Assembly: GCF_029894335.1 (NCBI RefSeq)
Contig: NZ_JARXZC010000029.1
Span: forward strand, 1 to 64,000
DNA: 64,000 nt
Source of the DNA: Kitasatospora sp. MAP5-34
GTDB lineage: Bacteria > Actinomycetota > Actinomycetes > Streptomycetales > Streptomycetaceae
Direction of reading: 5' to 3'
In this document: piece after piece, positions 21,247-30,228 of the stretch
Layout: every line of letters begins with the position of its first letter
Numbering within the stretch: the first letter of the stretch is position 1
The notes under the pieces: generated by a model
Databases searched by the model: none
What the model saw: only the letters and a program-made list of their open reading frames with translations
Told to the model about the DNA's origin: nothing
Position numbers and translations under genes: made by a program

Positions 21247-21854
21247 GTGACGTGAACGACCGTTTGGTATGGATCGACTGTGAAATGACGGGGCTCGACC
21301 TCGACCGGGACGCCCTGGTCGAGGTCGCGGCACTCGTGACCGACTCCGAGCTCAACATCCTCGGCGAGGGTGTTGACGTGATCATCCGGCCGCCGGCCGA
21401 GGCGCTGGAGGGCATGCCGGAATTCGTGCGCGCGATGCACACGTCCTCCGGCCTGCTCGACGAGCTGGAACAGGGGATCACGCTCGCCGAGGCCGAGGCA
21501 CGCGTGCTGGCCTACATCCGGGAGCACGTGCCGGAGGCCGGCAAGACCCCGCTGTGCGGCAACTCGGTGGCGACCGACCGCGGCTTCCTGTCCCGCGACA
21601 TGCCCGCGCTCGAAGGACACCTCCACTACCGGATCGTGGACGTCTCCTCGATCAAGGAGCTGGCCCGCCGGTGGTTCCCGCGCGCGTACTACAACAGCCC
21701 GCAGAAGGGCGGTAACCACCGCGCTCTTGCGGACATCCGCGAGAGCATCGCCGAACTCCGCTACTACCGCGAGGCCGTGTTCGTCGAGCGGCCTGGTCCG
21801 GACACCGATGCGGCCCGGGCGATCGCGGCGAAGTACCAGCTGCCCACCTCCTGA
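21243..21854 (+). CDS. orn: Oligoribonuclease
   Basis: A 203-aa DEDDh 3'-5' exoribonuclease that degrades 2-5-nt RNA, including pGpG from c-di-GMP turnover. The N-terminal WIDCEMTGLDLDRDALVEVA gives the first D and E, the next acidic residue is in TDRGFLSRDMP, and NHRALADIRESI supplies the final His and Asp. Full family length. The GTG start overlaps the adpA stop (GTGA); GTG 21252 is an alternative. The adpA-orn pair is conserved in streptomycetes (SCO2792-SCO2793 in S. coelicolor, from memory), and the overlap suggests co-transcription. Confidence 0.95.
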   Translation: MSDVNDRLVWIDCEMTGLDLDRDALVEVAALVTDSELNILGEGVDVIIRPPAEALEGMPEFVRAMHTSSGLLDELEQGITLAEAEARVLAYIREHVPEAGKTPLCGNSVATDRGFLSRDMPALEGHLHYRIVDVSSIKELARRWFPRAYYNSPQKGGNHRALADIRESIAELRYYREAVFVERPGPDTDAARAIAAKYQLPTS

Positions 21855-22041
21855 TCCACGCCAGACCTACTCCTCGCCCACTCCCGATCGCCTTCTGGCT
21901 GCGAGTCGACCGGGAGCCGACCAGGAACTGATCACCGACGGGGCAGGAGCCGACCGCGACCGCACTCGAAACCCTGGCGCGAGCACCCTTCCGGATCCTG
22001 TAGAGTTCTTCCTGTCGGAGCGGGAACGCCCCGGACAGATG

Positions 22042-22117
22042 GTGGGTATAGCTCAGTTGGTAGAGCACCTGGTTGTGGTCCAGGTGGCCGCGGGTTCGAG
22101 TCCCGTTACTCACCCCA
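22042..22117 (+). tRNA. tRNA-His (GTG)
   Basis: A full cloverleaf. The acceptor GTGGGTA pairs with TACTCAC, the anticodon loop is TTGTGGT with anticodon GTG, and the T loop is GGTTCGAGTCC. The extra G at 22041 can act as G-1 opposite C 22114, as expected for tRNA-His. CCA is encoded (22115-22117). Confidence 0.95.
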
Positions 22118-22119
22118 AC

Positions 22120-22162
22120 AGCCTTTAGGGTCTGGTCTCTTGGAGATCAGACCCTAAAGGCT
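22120..22162. terminator. Hairpin terminator after tRNA-His
   Basis: AGCCTTTAGGGTCTG is mirrored by CAGACCCTAAAGGCT around a short loop, followed by TTTCTGC. The arms are nearly perfect over 18 bases, starting three bases after the tRNA CCA. Confidence 0.8.
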
Positions 22163-22183
22163 TTCTGCGTTGGCGTGCACTGA

Positions 22184-22257
22184 CCCACGTCTGCGGCCCA
22201 CGTCTGCGGCCCACGTCTGCGGCCCACGTCTGCGGCCCGCATCGGCGGCCCGCATCA
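22184..22257. repeat. 13-bp tandem repeats
   Basis: Four exact copies of CCCACGTCTGCGG from 22184 are followed by one variant and a partial (CCCGCATCGGCGG, CCCGCATCA). The array lies between the tRNA-His terminator and the thioesterase gene. No function is evident. Confidence 0.85.
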
Positions 22258-22349
22258 GGGGACCTCGCCCCGAGCCGCCGGGCTGACGCCGCGCAAGTTT
22301 TCGGATGCCACCCTCCCGCTGATAGCTACCGGCTAGTAACATCTCTCGC

Positions 22350-22796
22350 ATGACCACACCTTCGATCGGCCAGCTGCTCGACTCCACCGTGCCGATGGCT
22401 CACACGCTCAAGCTCGAGTACCTGGAGACCAGCCCCGAGCGGGCCGTGCTCCGGCTGCCGGACCAGGCCGAGTTCCACAACCACGTCGGCGGCCCGCACG
22501 CCGGTGCCATGTTCACGCTGGCCGAGTCGGCGAGCGGCTGCATCGTGCTGGCGGCCTTCGGTGACCAGCTCTCGCGGGCCGTGCCGCTCGCGGTGAACGC
22601 CGAGATCGCGTACAAGAAGCTCGCCATGGGTGTTGTCACGGCGACCGCCACCATCGGCCGTCCGGTGGCCGACATCGTCGCGGAGCTGGACAAGGGCGAG
22701 CGCCCCGAGTTCCCGGTCACGGTCGAGATCACCCGCGCCGACGGCGCCGTCACCGGCGTGATGACCATCACTTGGACCCTGCGCCCCAACTCCTGA
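22350..22796 (+). CDS. Hotdog-fold thioesterase (DUF4442/PaaI-like)
   Basis: 148 aa, the normal length for a single hotdog domain. FHNHVGGPHAGAMFTLAESASG is the central helix region where PaaI-like enzymes carry their catalytic Asp/Glu and Gly; the Glu in LAESASG is a candidate catalytic residue. It probably hydrolyses an acyl-CoA; the substrate is unknown. TAACAT at 22337-22342 lies seven bases before the ATG and there is no ribosome site, so the mRNA is probably leaderless. Confidence 0.85.
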   Translation: MTTPSIGQLLDSTVPMAHTLKLEYLETSPERAVLRLPDQAEFHNHVGGPHAGAMFTLAESASGCIVLAAFGDQLSRAVPLAVNAEIAYKKLAMGVVTATATIGRPVADIVAELDKGERPEFPVTVEITRADGAVTGVMTITWTLRPNS

Positions 22797-23108
22797 GCAG
22801 TCGGCGCCCCGGTGTGTCCGCCCCGATCCCGGGCGGACACACCACCGTTCTGATGCATAGCCATGGCGCGTACGCCGCTCGCCCGGCCGGCTCCCGAAAA
22901 GGCTGAAAATCGCCCCCGTTCGCCGCTCCGCAGAACCGAACACGAGCGAGGACAAGTGAGGACAAGTGAGGGTTCGGCCCGGAAGAGTCCGGAAGAGTCC
23001 GGAAGATCCGGGACGACGAGGCCAGGAACGGGCGCGGAAGAGCCTGCGCGCCAGGGGATCGGCGCCGGGGAAGCCGGGCAACCGTCCAGCCTCGCTTCAC
23101 CCTCCAGC
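22797..23108. other. Intergenic region with short direct repeats
   Basis: No gene is supported. It holds two copies of GAGGACAAGT (about 22948) and three of CCGGAAGA (about 22979-23008). A frame open from ATG 22863 runs into the next gene, but its codons lack the GC-rich third position. Confidence 0.4.
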
Positions 23109-23894
23109 GTGACTTTCCGTACCCGCCGCTCGTTCTCCCCTCACGTGCGAGCCAATCACGCGATCCCCCCGCAGCCCGGAACCTCCGCCGCGTCCCGTGC
23201 CCGCCGTCAGGGCAGCGGGCGGTTTCCCCGCCCTCGCACACTGGCAGCCGGGGGTGCGGTGCTCGCGCAGGTCTGGGGGCTGGGGATCGGCGTGACCGGT
23301 GCGTACGCGGCCACCGGCGACCTGGGCACGGACCTGGTCAGCAGGGCTGACGCCCCCGCGCTGCTGGACCAGTTGACGGGCATCGCCGTCCCTCTGCTGG
23401 GGCGTCAGGCCGCGCCCGTCGGGCAGGTGCTCCAGGACCGGATCAGGGCGGGCGGGCTGCCGCTACCGGGCCAGGCGGCCACCGTGCCGGATGCCTTCGC
23501 GATCGCCGCCGTCCTGCTGCCGTCCGTACCGACGCAGGCCCGGGGGGACGACGCTCCCCGCGCCTCGCGCTCCGCACCGAACGGTGGCGAGGGCCGGATC
23601 GCCACCGCGCAGACCGGTCCCGCACCCCAACCGACGGACACCCGGCCCGACCCCGCCGACCCCGCCACCCCGCAGACCCGGCCGCCCACCCCCGTACCGG
23701 CCGGGCAGCCGCCCGTCACCGCGACGGCGGGGAGCCCCGACCAGCCGGGCACCGCACAGGACCTCGCCCTGGCAGCCGAGACGCCTGTGGACAGTGGCGA
23801 CGACTACACGACCGTCCTCGTCCCGATCGCGGCCGGAATGCTGCTGACCGGTGCCGCGATGTACAAGCACCGCGGACTCCCTGGCGGCCACTGA
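23109..23894 (+). CDS. Secreted or membrane-anchored hypothetical protein
   Basis: About 261 aa, not recognised. A hydrophobic segment near residues 45-70 (LAAGGAVLAQVWGLGIGVTGAYA) looks like a signal peptide ending in AYA-AT. A region with DLVSRADAPALLDQL follows, then a long Pro/Thr/Ala-rich stretch. Near the C-terminus is a second hydrophobic segment, VLVPIAAGMLLTGAAMY, followed by KHRG. This layout (export signal, Pro-rich spacer, C-terminal membrane anchor) suggests a cell-surface protein. The start is uncertain: GTG 23109 is where coding bias begins, but no ribosome site is seen. It converges with the spermidine synthase-like gene. Confidence 0.6.
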   Translation: MTFRTRRSFSPHVRANHAIPPQPGTSAASRARRQGSGRFPRPRTLAAGGAVLAQVWGLGIGVTGAYAATGDLGTDLVSRADAPALLDQLTGIAVPLLGRQAAPVGQVLQDRIRAGGLPLPGQAATVPDAFAIAAVLLPSVPTQARGDDAPRASRSAPNGGEGRIATAQTGPAPQPTDTRPDPADPATPQTRPPTPVPAGQPPVTATAGSPDQPGTAQDLALAAETPVDSGDDYTTVLVPIAAGMLLTGAAMYKHRGLPGGH

Positions 23895-23928
23895 AACCAC
23901 CGGGGCCGTAGGGACCACCAAAGGTGAG

Positions 23929-24879
23929 TCAGCGGAAGACCCCTGGCGGCGGTGCGGGTGAGGGGGCGGCGGTCGCGTCGGTGGCCGGTACCGCTCCGGC
24001 GGTGAAGTCCACCAGCCCGCGACCGTGCTCGACCCGGCCGAGGTAGGAATCGGATGCCACCCGGCGGCCCAACTCGTCGATCGGCAGGGGATTCTGGGCT
24101 GCCGCGAGGATCAGGTTGCCGAAGCGCTTGCCGCGCAGCACCGCCGGGTCCGCCACCAGGCAGACCTCCGGGAACACCGCGCGCAGCGTGGCGGCCTGGG
24201 AACGGGCGAAGAGCAGGGACGAACCGTCGGTGATGTTGACGGCATACCGGCCGCCGGGGGCGAGTGCCCGGGCCGCGAGGGTGGTGAACTCGGCCGTCGC
24301 GCAGTGGGCGGGCACCTGGGCTCCGGCGAAGATGTCGGTGATGACCAGGTCCACCGTGCCCTCCGGGGTCCGCTCCAGCACCGCCCGGGCGTCGGCGCCT
24401 CGGACCTTGATCTGCCAGCCTCGCTCCAACGGCAGCTCGGCCCGGACGAGTTCGGTCAGCGCGGTGTCGATCTCGGCGACCTGCTGCCGGGAGCGCGGGC
24501 GGGTGGCCGCGACGTAGCGGGCAAGGGTGAGAGCGCCGCCGCCGAGGTGCAGCACGGTGATGGGTTTGCCGGGCGGGGCGGCCAGGTCGATCAGGTGGCC
24601 GAGCCTGCGCTGGTACTCGAAACCCAGGTAGGCCGGATCGTCGAGGTCGACCAGGGACTGCGGCGCGCCGTCGACCAGGAGTGTCCAGGCCCGGGGGCGG
24701 TCACGGTCGGGGACGAGTTCGGCCAGGCCGGAGTCGACCGGGCGGGCCAGCGGGCCCTGGGCATGCGTTCTGGCGCCGCCTGCGGCAGTGCCGGGGGTGG
24801 CACCGGAGGAGGCGCCGGGTACGGCGGGCGTCGGCTCGGTCTCGTTGCGAGCCCTGCCGGCCCTGTTGCTGCGTCCCAT
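23929..24879 (-). CDS. Spermidine synthase-like methyltransferase-fold protein
   Basis: 316 aa. The Rossmann core shows VLHLGGGALTLARYVA (glycine loop), an acidic end of strand 2 (VAEIDTAL), then GADARAVL and the active-site strand LVITDIFAGAQVP. This is the spermidine/spermine synthase family, often annotated 'fused MFS/spermidine synthase', but no membrane part is present here. True aminopropyl transfer is not certain, because actinobacteria keep several such proteins of unknown substrate. On the minus strand GATAAT (24886-24891) sits six bases from the ATG, so it is probably leaderless. The first 45 residues are an Ala/Pro/Gly-rich leader. Confidence 0.8.
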   Translation of the reverse strand: MGRSNRAGRARNETEPTPAVPGASSGATPGTAAGGARTHAQGPLARPVDSGLAELVPDRDRPRAWTLLVDGAPQSLVDLDDPAYLGFEYQRRLGHLIDLAAPPGKPITVLHLGGGALTLARYVAATRPRSRQQVAEIDTALTELVRAELPLERGWQIKVRGADARAVLERTPEGTVDLVITDIFAGAQVPAHCATAEFTTLAARALAPGGRYAVNITDGSSLLFARSQAATLRAVFPEVCLVADPAVLRGKRFGNLILAAAQNPLPIDELGRRVASDSYLGRVEHGRGLVDFTAGAVPATDATAAPSPAPPPGVFR

Positions 24880-25045
24880 GGCGCCATTATCGCCGGGGTG
24901 GCGGACGAATCCGCAGTTCAGAGCCGCGAGAGGTCGGCGGGCGGCCTGAGGGGAGGTGAGCCGGAAGACAGGGCCGACGCCCGGCGCGGCCCTGGGCGGC
25001 TCGGAACGGGCTTGGGACGCCCTCGGGACAGGCTCACCACCAGCA

Positions 25046-25522
25046 TCAGAACGGGCTGAGACCGCTGGCGGTCAAGGTACAGGCGGCCTCGCAGAGGGCC
25101 GAGCGCAGCACCCAGGCGTCCGTGGGCCGGGCCAGCGCGCTCGGACCGGACGGCGGCATCACCCAGCGGGGGTCGGTCGGCGGGAGCAGCGCGGCTCCCG
25201 CCGTACAGCTGCTGCCGGGCAGGTGCCAGCCGGCGGCGGTGCCGGCCGGGACCAGGAAGGCGATCGCCGAGCCCCCGGCACTCTGGAGCACCGACCCGCA
25301 GGCCCGCCGCAGCCGCAGGATGTCGACCGCCTCCAGGCCGTGGCGGACCGCGACCGTGACGGTGTCGTAGCCGACCGGGACAGACCGTACGGCCGTGCTG
25401 CCACCGCCCGGGCACGAGGTGGGCTCGCCGCCGAGGCCGTCCGGCCGCAGCGCGGGTGCGCTGCCGCCGGCGAGCAGGCCTCCGGCGGTCAGGCGACGGT
25501 ACTGCGACACTCCGATGGCCAT
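25046..25522 (-). CDS. Hypothetical protein, conserved-looking
   Basis: 158 aa, function unknown. It has a segment VGYDTVTVAVRHGLEAVDIL, then AFLVPAGTAAGWHLPGSSC, and a C-terminal LLPPTDPRWVMPPSG. The last two resemble parts of the protein encoded at 37287 (FVQPG... and VPPVQRM), and I suspect both belong to one Streptomyces family sometimes labelled primase/polymerase-like. I see no catalytic motif. AGGAGG precedes the ATG, so the start is firm. It lies 166 bases upstream of the spermidine synthase-like gene on the same strand. Confidence 0.7.
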   Translation of the reverse strand: MAIGVSQYRRLTAGGLLAGGSAPALRPDGLGGEPTSCPGGGSTAVRSVPVGYDTVTVAVRHGLEAVDILRLRRACGSVLQSAGGSAIAFLVPAGTAAGWHLPGSSCTAGAALLPPTDPRWVMPPSGPSALARPTDAWVLRSALCEAACTLTASGLSPF

Positions 25523-25807
25523 GGGGCCCTCCTGTCACCTCGTCAGGTCGGAAGGCCGGCCCACTCGATCGGGTGGGGGCGCGGGCAGGGCCTTCCACGT
25601 ATCAGGACAACGCGGAACGCCCCGGCAAGGCCACGGGGAGGGGTACAGCAAGCCATGGCATTTCATGGCAGAACTCGGCAACGTCGTCCGAAATAGCCCG
25701 AATTGACCATACATCATCCGGAAACTCGCCGTGTCCGGTCCGTGACCTTCGGTACTGTCATGGCCAGCAGCACAAGCACCACCTGGCACGAACTCGGAGC
25801 GCAGAAC

Positions 25808-27418
25808 ATGGCAGCCACGAGATCAGGCGGACCGCAGCAGTCGCCCACCGGCACCCCGACCACGCCCGCGCCCGTACCCACCACACACACCACCACGCCC
25901 ACGCACACGCCCAACCGCGTGATGCGCGAGCTGCGCGGGGACCGCTCACCCGGCGAGTTCGCCACCGCGATCCGCCGGGCCGCGCGCGCGATCGGCGAGC
26001 ACGTGTCCTGCGACGCCCGCTATGTGGGGCGGGTCGAGGCGGGTGAGATCCGCTGCCCCAACTACGCCTACGAGCGGATCTTCCGGCACATGTGGCCCGG
26101 CCGCTCACTGCGGGAACTCGGCTTCGTCCCACGCACCGAGGTCCGCCGCCGGGTGGCGCCGAACCCCCCACCGAGCGGCCTCGGCGCGCTGCTGCAGCGC
26201 AACGCGCTCCTGCTCCACGATTCGCACCATCCCGACGAGGAGAACGACGACGTGCGTCGCCGTACGTTCCTGAGCGGCGGCTCGTCCGCCCTGGCGGCAG
26301 CGGTCGGCCTTGACCGGCCGGCCCGTGCCGCCGCAGCCACCGGATCGCCCCCTGGCGACACCGCACCGGCCGGCTTCGCACCGGCCGGCTTCGCACCGGC
26401 CGGCTTCGCACCGGCCGGCTTCTTGCCGACCCACTTCGCGCCGGTCGCCCCCGCCCTGGCCTCGGCGACGATGCTGCCGTTCCCCCGCCAACCGGCGCCC
26501 CGGGGACGGAAGGTGGGCGCCGCCGAGGTCCGAGGCGTCGAGCAGGCCGTCCGGGATCTGCGGACGCTCGACGACGCCCACGGCGCCGACACGCTCTTCG
26601 AGCTGGCCGGACAGTCCCTGCGCAGCGCGTACCTGCTGCTGAACGACGGCGAGTACAGCTCCGCCACCGAGCGTCAGCTGCAGGCATGGACAGGCGAGTT
26701 GGCGATCTCGGTCGGCTGGCTGGCGCACGACTCCAACCGGCTGGGCGACGCCCGCTCCTTCTACGCGGAGGCGCTGGCCACCGCCCGGATGGCGAACGAC
26801 TCGGCGCTGGAGGCACACGTGTTCTGCAACAGCGCCTTCCTGGCCCGCGACGCCGGGCGGCCCCGCGAGGCGCTGCGCGCCGCCCAGGCCGGGCAGTCCG
26901 CCGCCCGTCGGCTGGACTCGGACCGGTTGCTCGCCCTGCTCGCGATGCGCGAGGCCGGCGGCTGGGCCCAGCTGCGGGACCGGGCCGCCTGCGAGCGGGC
27001 GCTCAGCCGGGCGTACACGCTGTTCGGCCGGGGCGAGTCCGAGGCCGATCCGGAGTGGATGTCCTTCTTCGGCGAGGCCGAGATCGCGGGACTGGAGGCC
27101 CAGTGCTGGTCGGCGCTGGGCGAGTGGGACCTGGCGAGCGAGCGGGCCTGTCGGGCCATAGCGCTGCAGGAGCCGCACTTCGTGCGCAACCGGGCGCTCT
27201 ACACCGCCGAGCTGGCCCACGACCGGCTCGGCCGGGGCGACCTCGCGGGGGCGGCGGCCCACGGTTCGGAGACCGTCACCCTGCTCGGCGAGGTCCGTTC
27301 GGCCCGGATCCGGGGCATGCTGGCCGACACCGCGAGCCACCTGCGCGGCCACGGCGGGGTACCGGAGGTCGGGGCCTTCCTCTCCGAGTACGACGCCGCG
27401 ATCACGGCTGCGGCCTGA
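25808..27418 (+). CDS. XRE/TPR-type transcriptional regulator (NsdA-like family)
   Basis: About 536 aa. Residues about 40-110 hold a DNA-binding-like N-terminus (SPGEFATAIRRAARAIGEHVSC, then YVGRVEAGEIRCPNYAYERIF). The C-terminal two-thirds are helical repeats rich in Ala and Leu, consistent with TPRs. NsdA, a negative regulator of development in S. coelicolor, has this plan; the assignment to that family is by layout. Two oddities: an internal RRRTFLSGGSSALAAAVGL segment looks like a twin-arginine export motif but is far from the N-terminus, and four exact 15-bp repeats encode PAGFA copies in the linker. GGAG lies nine bases before ATG 25808. Confidence 0.8.
   Translation: MAATRSGGPQQSPTGTPTTPAPVPTTHTTTPTHTPNRVMRELRGDRSPGEFATAIRRAARAIGEHVSCDARYVGRVEAGEIRCPNYAYERIFRHMWPGRSLRELGFVPRTEVRRRVAPNPPPSGLGALLQRNALLLHDSHHPDEENDDVRRRTFLSGGSSALAAAVGLDRPARAAAATGSPPGDTAPAGFAPAGFAPAGFAPAGFLPTHFAPVAPALASATMLPFPRQPAPRGRKVGAAEVRGVEQAVRDLRTLDDAHGADTLFELAGQSLRSAYLLLNDGEYSSATERQLQAWTGELAISVGWLAHDSNRLGDARSFYAEALATARMANDSALEAHVFCNSAFLARDAGRPREALRAAQAGQSAARRLDSDRLLALLAMREAGGWAQLRDRAACERALSRAYTLFGRGESEADPEWMSFFGEAEIAGLEAQCWSALGEWDLASERACRAIALQEPHFVRNRALYTAELAHDRLGRGDLAGAAAHGSETVTLLGEVRSARIRGMLADTASHLRGHGGVPEVGAFLSEYDAAITAAA
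26363..26422. repeat. Four 15-bp tandem repeats in the TPR regulator
   Basis: GCACCGGCCGGCTTC is repeated four times in exact tandem. It codes for a five-residue Ala-Pro-Ala-Gly-Phe repeat in the linker after the DNA-binding region, and copy number is likely variable between strains. Confidence 0.9.
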
Positions 27419-27472
27419 GCCGAGTGGAGACGGACCTGGGCCAGGCCGGAACGGACCGTGCCGGACCGACCG

Positions 27473-28117
27473 TCAGCCGTTCTGCAGGTGGCTGGTGTCG
27501 TTCCAGATCTCGACCGCAGGCAGCCCGTACTCCCACGACAGCACCGAGAGCGCGGCCGTCCCGAGCTTGAAACGCTGGGCGTTCTCGGGTGCCAGGCCGA
27601 GCCAACGGGCTGTCAGGATGCGCAGCAGGTGGCCATGGGCGAAGAGCACCACGTCCTGGTCCGCACAGTGCATGGTGGTGCTGTCCGGGTGCGGCGTCCC
27701 GTGCTCCGAGTTGAGCTCCGCAAGGAAGCCGTCCACCCGGGCCGCGACGTCGGAGAGCTTCTCGCCGCCGGGCACACCGTCACGCCAGATCAGCCAGCCG
27801 GGGTGGTCCGTGGCCCGGATGTCGTTGCCGGTACGTCCCTCGTACTGGCCGTAGTCCCACTCCAGCAGCTCCGGGCGGTCGACCGCCCGGTCCCCGAAGC
27901 CGACCAGTTCGCAGGTCTCCCGGGCCCGGGAGAGCGGGCTGGTGTAGACGGTGGCGCCGGGCAGGCCGTCCCAGGGGGCTTTCGCCAGCCGGGCTCCGAG
28001 TGCGCGGGCCATCGCACGGCCCTCGTCGGTGAGCGGGATGTCGGTACGGCCGGTGTGGCGGCCGGTGGCCGACCAGTCGGTCTCGCCGTGCCTGACGAGC
28101 ACAATGCGGGCGGGCAT
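27473..28117 (-). CDS. Histidine phosphatase family protein (phosphoglycerate mutase-like)
   Basis: 214 aa. The N-terminal IVLVRHGETDWSATGRHTG has the catalytic RHG motif. The second catalytic His is in VVLFAHGHLLRIL, with Arg/Glu partners in SPLSRARETCEL and LLEWDYGQYEG. It probably removes phosphate from a small metabolite. ATG 28117 is preceded by GAGGAG; the frame is open further upstream but without a ribosome site. It converges with the TPR regulator gene; 54 bases separate the two stops. Confidence 0.9.
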   Translation of the reverse strand: MPARIVLVRHGETDWSATGRHTGRTDIPLTDEGRAMARALGARLAKAPWDGLPGATVYTSPLSRARETCELVGFGDRAVDRPELLEWDYGQYEGRTGNDIRATDHPGWLIWRDGVPGGEKLSDVAARVDGFLAELNSEHGTPHPDSTTMHCADQDVVLFAHGHLLRILTARWLGLAPENAQRFKLGTAALSVLSWEYGLPAVEIWNDTSHLQNG

Positions 28118-28457
28118 GGGGAACTCCTCGCAGCTGGGTCGGCGGGATGGCCGGACTCCATGATCCCCCACCACCCGACCGCCCCACCGTAGCCCCCGGG
28201 GTTGATCGGCCAGGAAGCTCCACCGGCCGGGGTGGCCGCGTCCCGCTGATGTGACCGGGGTCGCCTCTCGTCGGCCCGAAGCCGCGCCCCGGACCAGCCC
28301 CCTGACCGCAGGCCTGTCCGCGCGGCCTCCTATTATCATTTCGAATTCTTCGATGGACGCTGATGCCCGTTTGGTCGTCTGCCCGCCGTCCAACGCGCAA
28401 CACGACACAACGGCTCCGCCGCACGGCGATGGAGTCGTGCATCGAGGAGGAACATTC
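28118..28457. other. Divergent intergenic region
   Basis: Promoter space between the histidine phosphatase and the FMN protein. TATTAT at about 28331 is the best -10-like sequence for the rightward gene. No gene is seen. Confidence 0.4.
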
Positions 28458-30011
28458 ATGCACGCCCGGAGGATTGGCGCGGCCGCCGCGACAGCGGTGG
28501 CACTGCTGGCTGCCCGCGACCTCATCCAGAAGAGGCACGCACTGCTCCGGAACTTCCCGGTGATCGGGCACGCCCGGTACCTGCTGGAGACGATCGGGCC
28601 GGAGCTGCGGCAGTACATCGTGACCTCCAACGAGGAGGAGCGCCCGTTCAGTCGTGACCAGCGCAGCTGGATCTACGCGTCGGCGAAGGAGGAGAACAAC
28701 TACTTCGGGTTCGGCACCGAGGTCGACGTCGAGCACGTACAGGGCCACGCCTACCTGAAGCAGCGCACCTTCTCCACCGCTCTGCCCGACGCGCACGACG
28801 CGCACGACCCGCAGGCCCCGCTGCCCTCGGCCAAGGTGCTGGGCGGACCGCGCGGGCGCGCCAAGGCGTTCCGGCCGGCGAGCGTGGTGAACATCTCCGC
28901 GATGAGCTTCGGATCGCTCTCCGGCGCGGCCATCACCGCGCTCAACAAGGGCGCGGCACTGGCGGGCACGATGCACAACACGGGCGAGGGCGGCCTCTCG
29001 CCGTACCACCGCAACGGCGGCGACCTCATCCTCCAGATCGGCACGGCGTACTTCGGCTGCCGCAACGAGGACGGCAGCTTCAACCTCGACAAGCTCAAGG
29101 ACGTGGTCGCCGGCGCCCCGGTCAAGGCGATAGAGATCAAGCTCTCGCAGGGAGCCAAGCCGGGGCTGGGCGGGATGCTGCCGGGCGCGAAGGTGACCGA
29201 GGAGATCGCCGCGATCCGTGGTATCCCGGTCGGCAAGGACTGCGCCTCCCCGTCGCGGCACACCGCGTTCAGCGACGTCGACTCGATGCTCGACTTCGTC
29301 GAGCTGCTGGCCACCGAGACCGGTCTGCCGGTCGGGGTCAAGAGCGCGGTGGGGGACATGGGCTTCTGGCAGGAGCTGGCCACGCTGATGGCGCGTGGCG
29401 ACCGTGGTGTCGACTTCGTGACGATCGACGGCGGTGAGGGCGGCACCGGGGCGGCACCACGAATGTTCGCCGACTCGGTGGCGCTGCCGTTCCGGATGGG
29501 TTTCTCCCGGGTGTACGGCACCTTCGCCGAGCTGGGGCTGACCGACGACCTGACCTTCATCGCCTCCGGCAAGCTCGGCCTGCCCGAGAACGCCGCAGTC
29601 GCGTTCGCCCTGGGCGCCGACATGATCAACGTGGCCCGTGAGGCGATGTTGTCGATCGGCTGCATCCAGGCGCAGAAGTGCCACACCGACAAGTGCCCCA
29701 CCGGCATCGCCACCCAGAACCCGTGGTTGGCCCGCGGCCTCGACCCGGCCTCGAAGTCCACCCGGGCCGCTGTCTACCTGCGCACCCTGCGCAAGGAGCT
29801 GATCAAGGTCTCGTCGGCCCTCGGCGTCGCCCACCCGGCCCTCATCACCGCCAACGACGTCGAGATCATGAACGGCGACTACGAGGCCCGCACCCTGGCC
29901 GGCGTCTACGGGTACAAGGACGGCTGGGGCGAGCTCGGCCCACACCTCGCCGCCGAGATCACGGCCGTCCTCGCCGGCACACCGACCTCCGTCCAGAAGC
30001 CGACCGCCTGA
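28458..30011 (+). CDS. FMN-binding glutamate synthase family protein
   Basis: About 517 aa, with the fold of the large-subunit synthase domain of glutamate synthase but without its glutaminase domain. An N-terminal hydrophobic stretch (AAAATAVALLAARD) may anchor it to the membrane. The FMN-binding barrel shows FVTIDGGEGGTGAAPRMF and IASGKLGLPENAAVAFALGADM. CIQAQKCHTDKCPTG keeps the three cysteines of a 3Fe-4S cluster. The physiological reaction of these stand-alone domains is not settled. GAGGAGGAACATTC precedes the ATG. No partner gene lies beside it. Confidence 0.88.
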   Translation: MHARRIGAAAATAVALLAARDLIQKRHALLRNFPVIGHARYLLETIGPELRQYIVTSNEEERPFSRDQRSWIYASAKEENNYFGFGTEVDVEHVQGHAYLKQRTFSTALPDAHDAHDPQAPLPSAKVLGGPRGRAKAFRPASVVNISAMSFGSLSGAAITALNKGAALAGTMHNTGEGGLSPYHRNGGDLILQIGTAYFGCRNEDGSFNLDKLKDVVAGAPVKAIEIKLSQGAKPGLGGMLPGAKVTEEIAAIRGIPVGKDCASPSRHTAFSDVDSMLDFVELLATETGLPVGVKSAVGDMGFWQELATLMARGDRGVDFVTIDGGEGGTGAAPRMFADSVALPFRMGFSRVYGTFAELGLTDDLTFIASGKLGLPENAAVAFALGADMINVAREAMLSIGCIQAQKCHTDKCPTGIATQNPWLARGLDPASKSTRAAVYLRTLRKELIKVSSALGVAHPALITANDVEIMNGDYEARTLAGVYGYKDGWGELGPHLAAEITAVLAGTPTSVQKPTA

Positions 30012-30216
30012 CGCGCCGACAGCGGCCGGCCCGTACTCCCCTTGCGCGGAGCACGGGCCGGCACCAGCACCGCCGGTGCCGACAAGGGTGTCCCGTCGGT
30101 TCGAACCGTGGGGGCCCGGCGCCCGAAGAGACGCAGGTCGCCGGGCCGCCGCAGTTCCAACTACTGCCTACTGCGTCACGGCGCACCCTGGTGCGCGGGG
30201 TAGCGGCTGGGCAGGC

Positions 30217-30222
30217 TAGTTT
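30217..30222 (+). promoter_or_regulatory. Candidate -10 box of the nuclease-helicase cassette
   Basis: TAGTTT ends six bases before ATG 30229 and there is no ribosome site, so the first gene of the cassette is probably leaderless and this is the cassette's promoter. Confidence 0.4.
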
Positions 30223-30228
30223 GCACGG

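Noticed and set aside
22184..22257. CRISPR array
   Set aside because: Units are directly adjacent with no spacers, and no cas operon is nearby; the Cas4-like nuclease at 30740 sits with a helicase, not with cas genes.
22863..23108. N-terminal extension of the surface protein from ATG 22863
   Set aside because: Codons in this part lack the GC-rich third position and include short direct repeats; coding bias starts at about 23109.
27780..29945. A 721-codon minus-strand frame opposite the FMN protein
   Set aside because: It overlaps the FMN synthase-like gene, which has FMN and iron-sulfur motifs; the antisense product has no recognisable fold.
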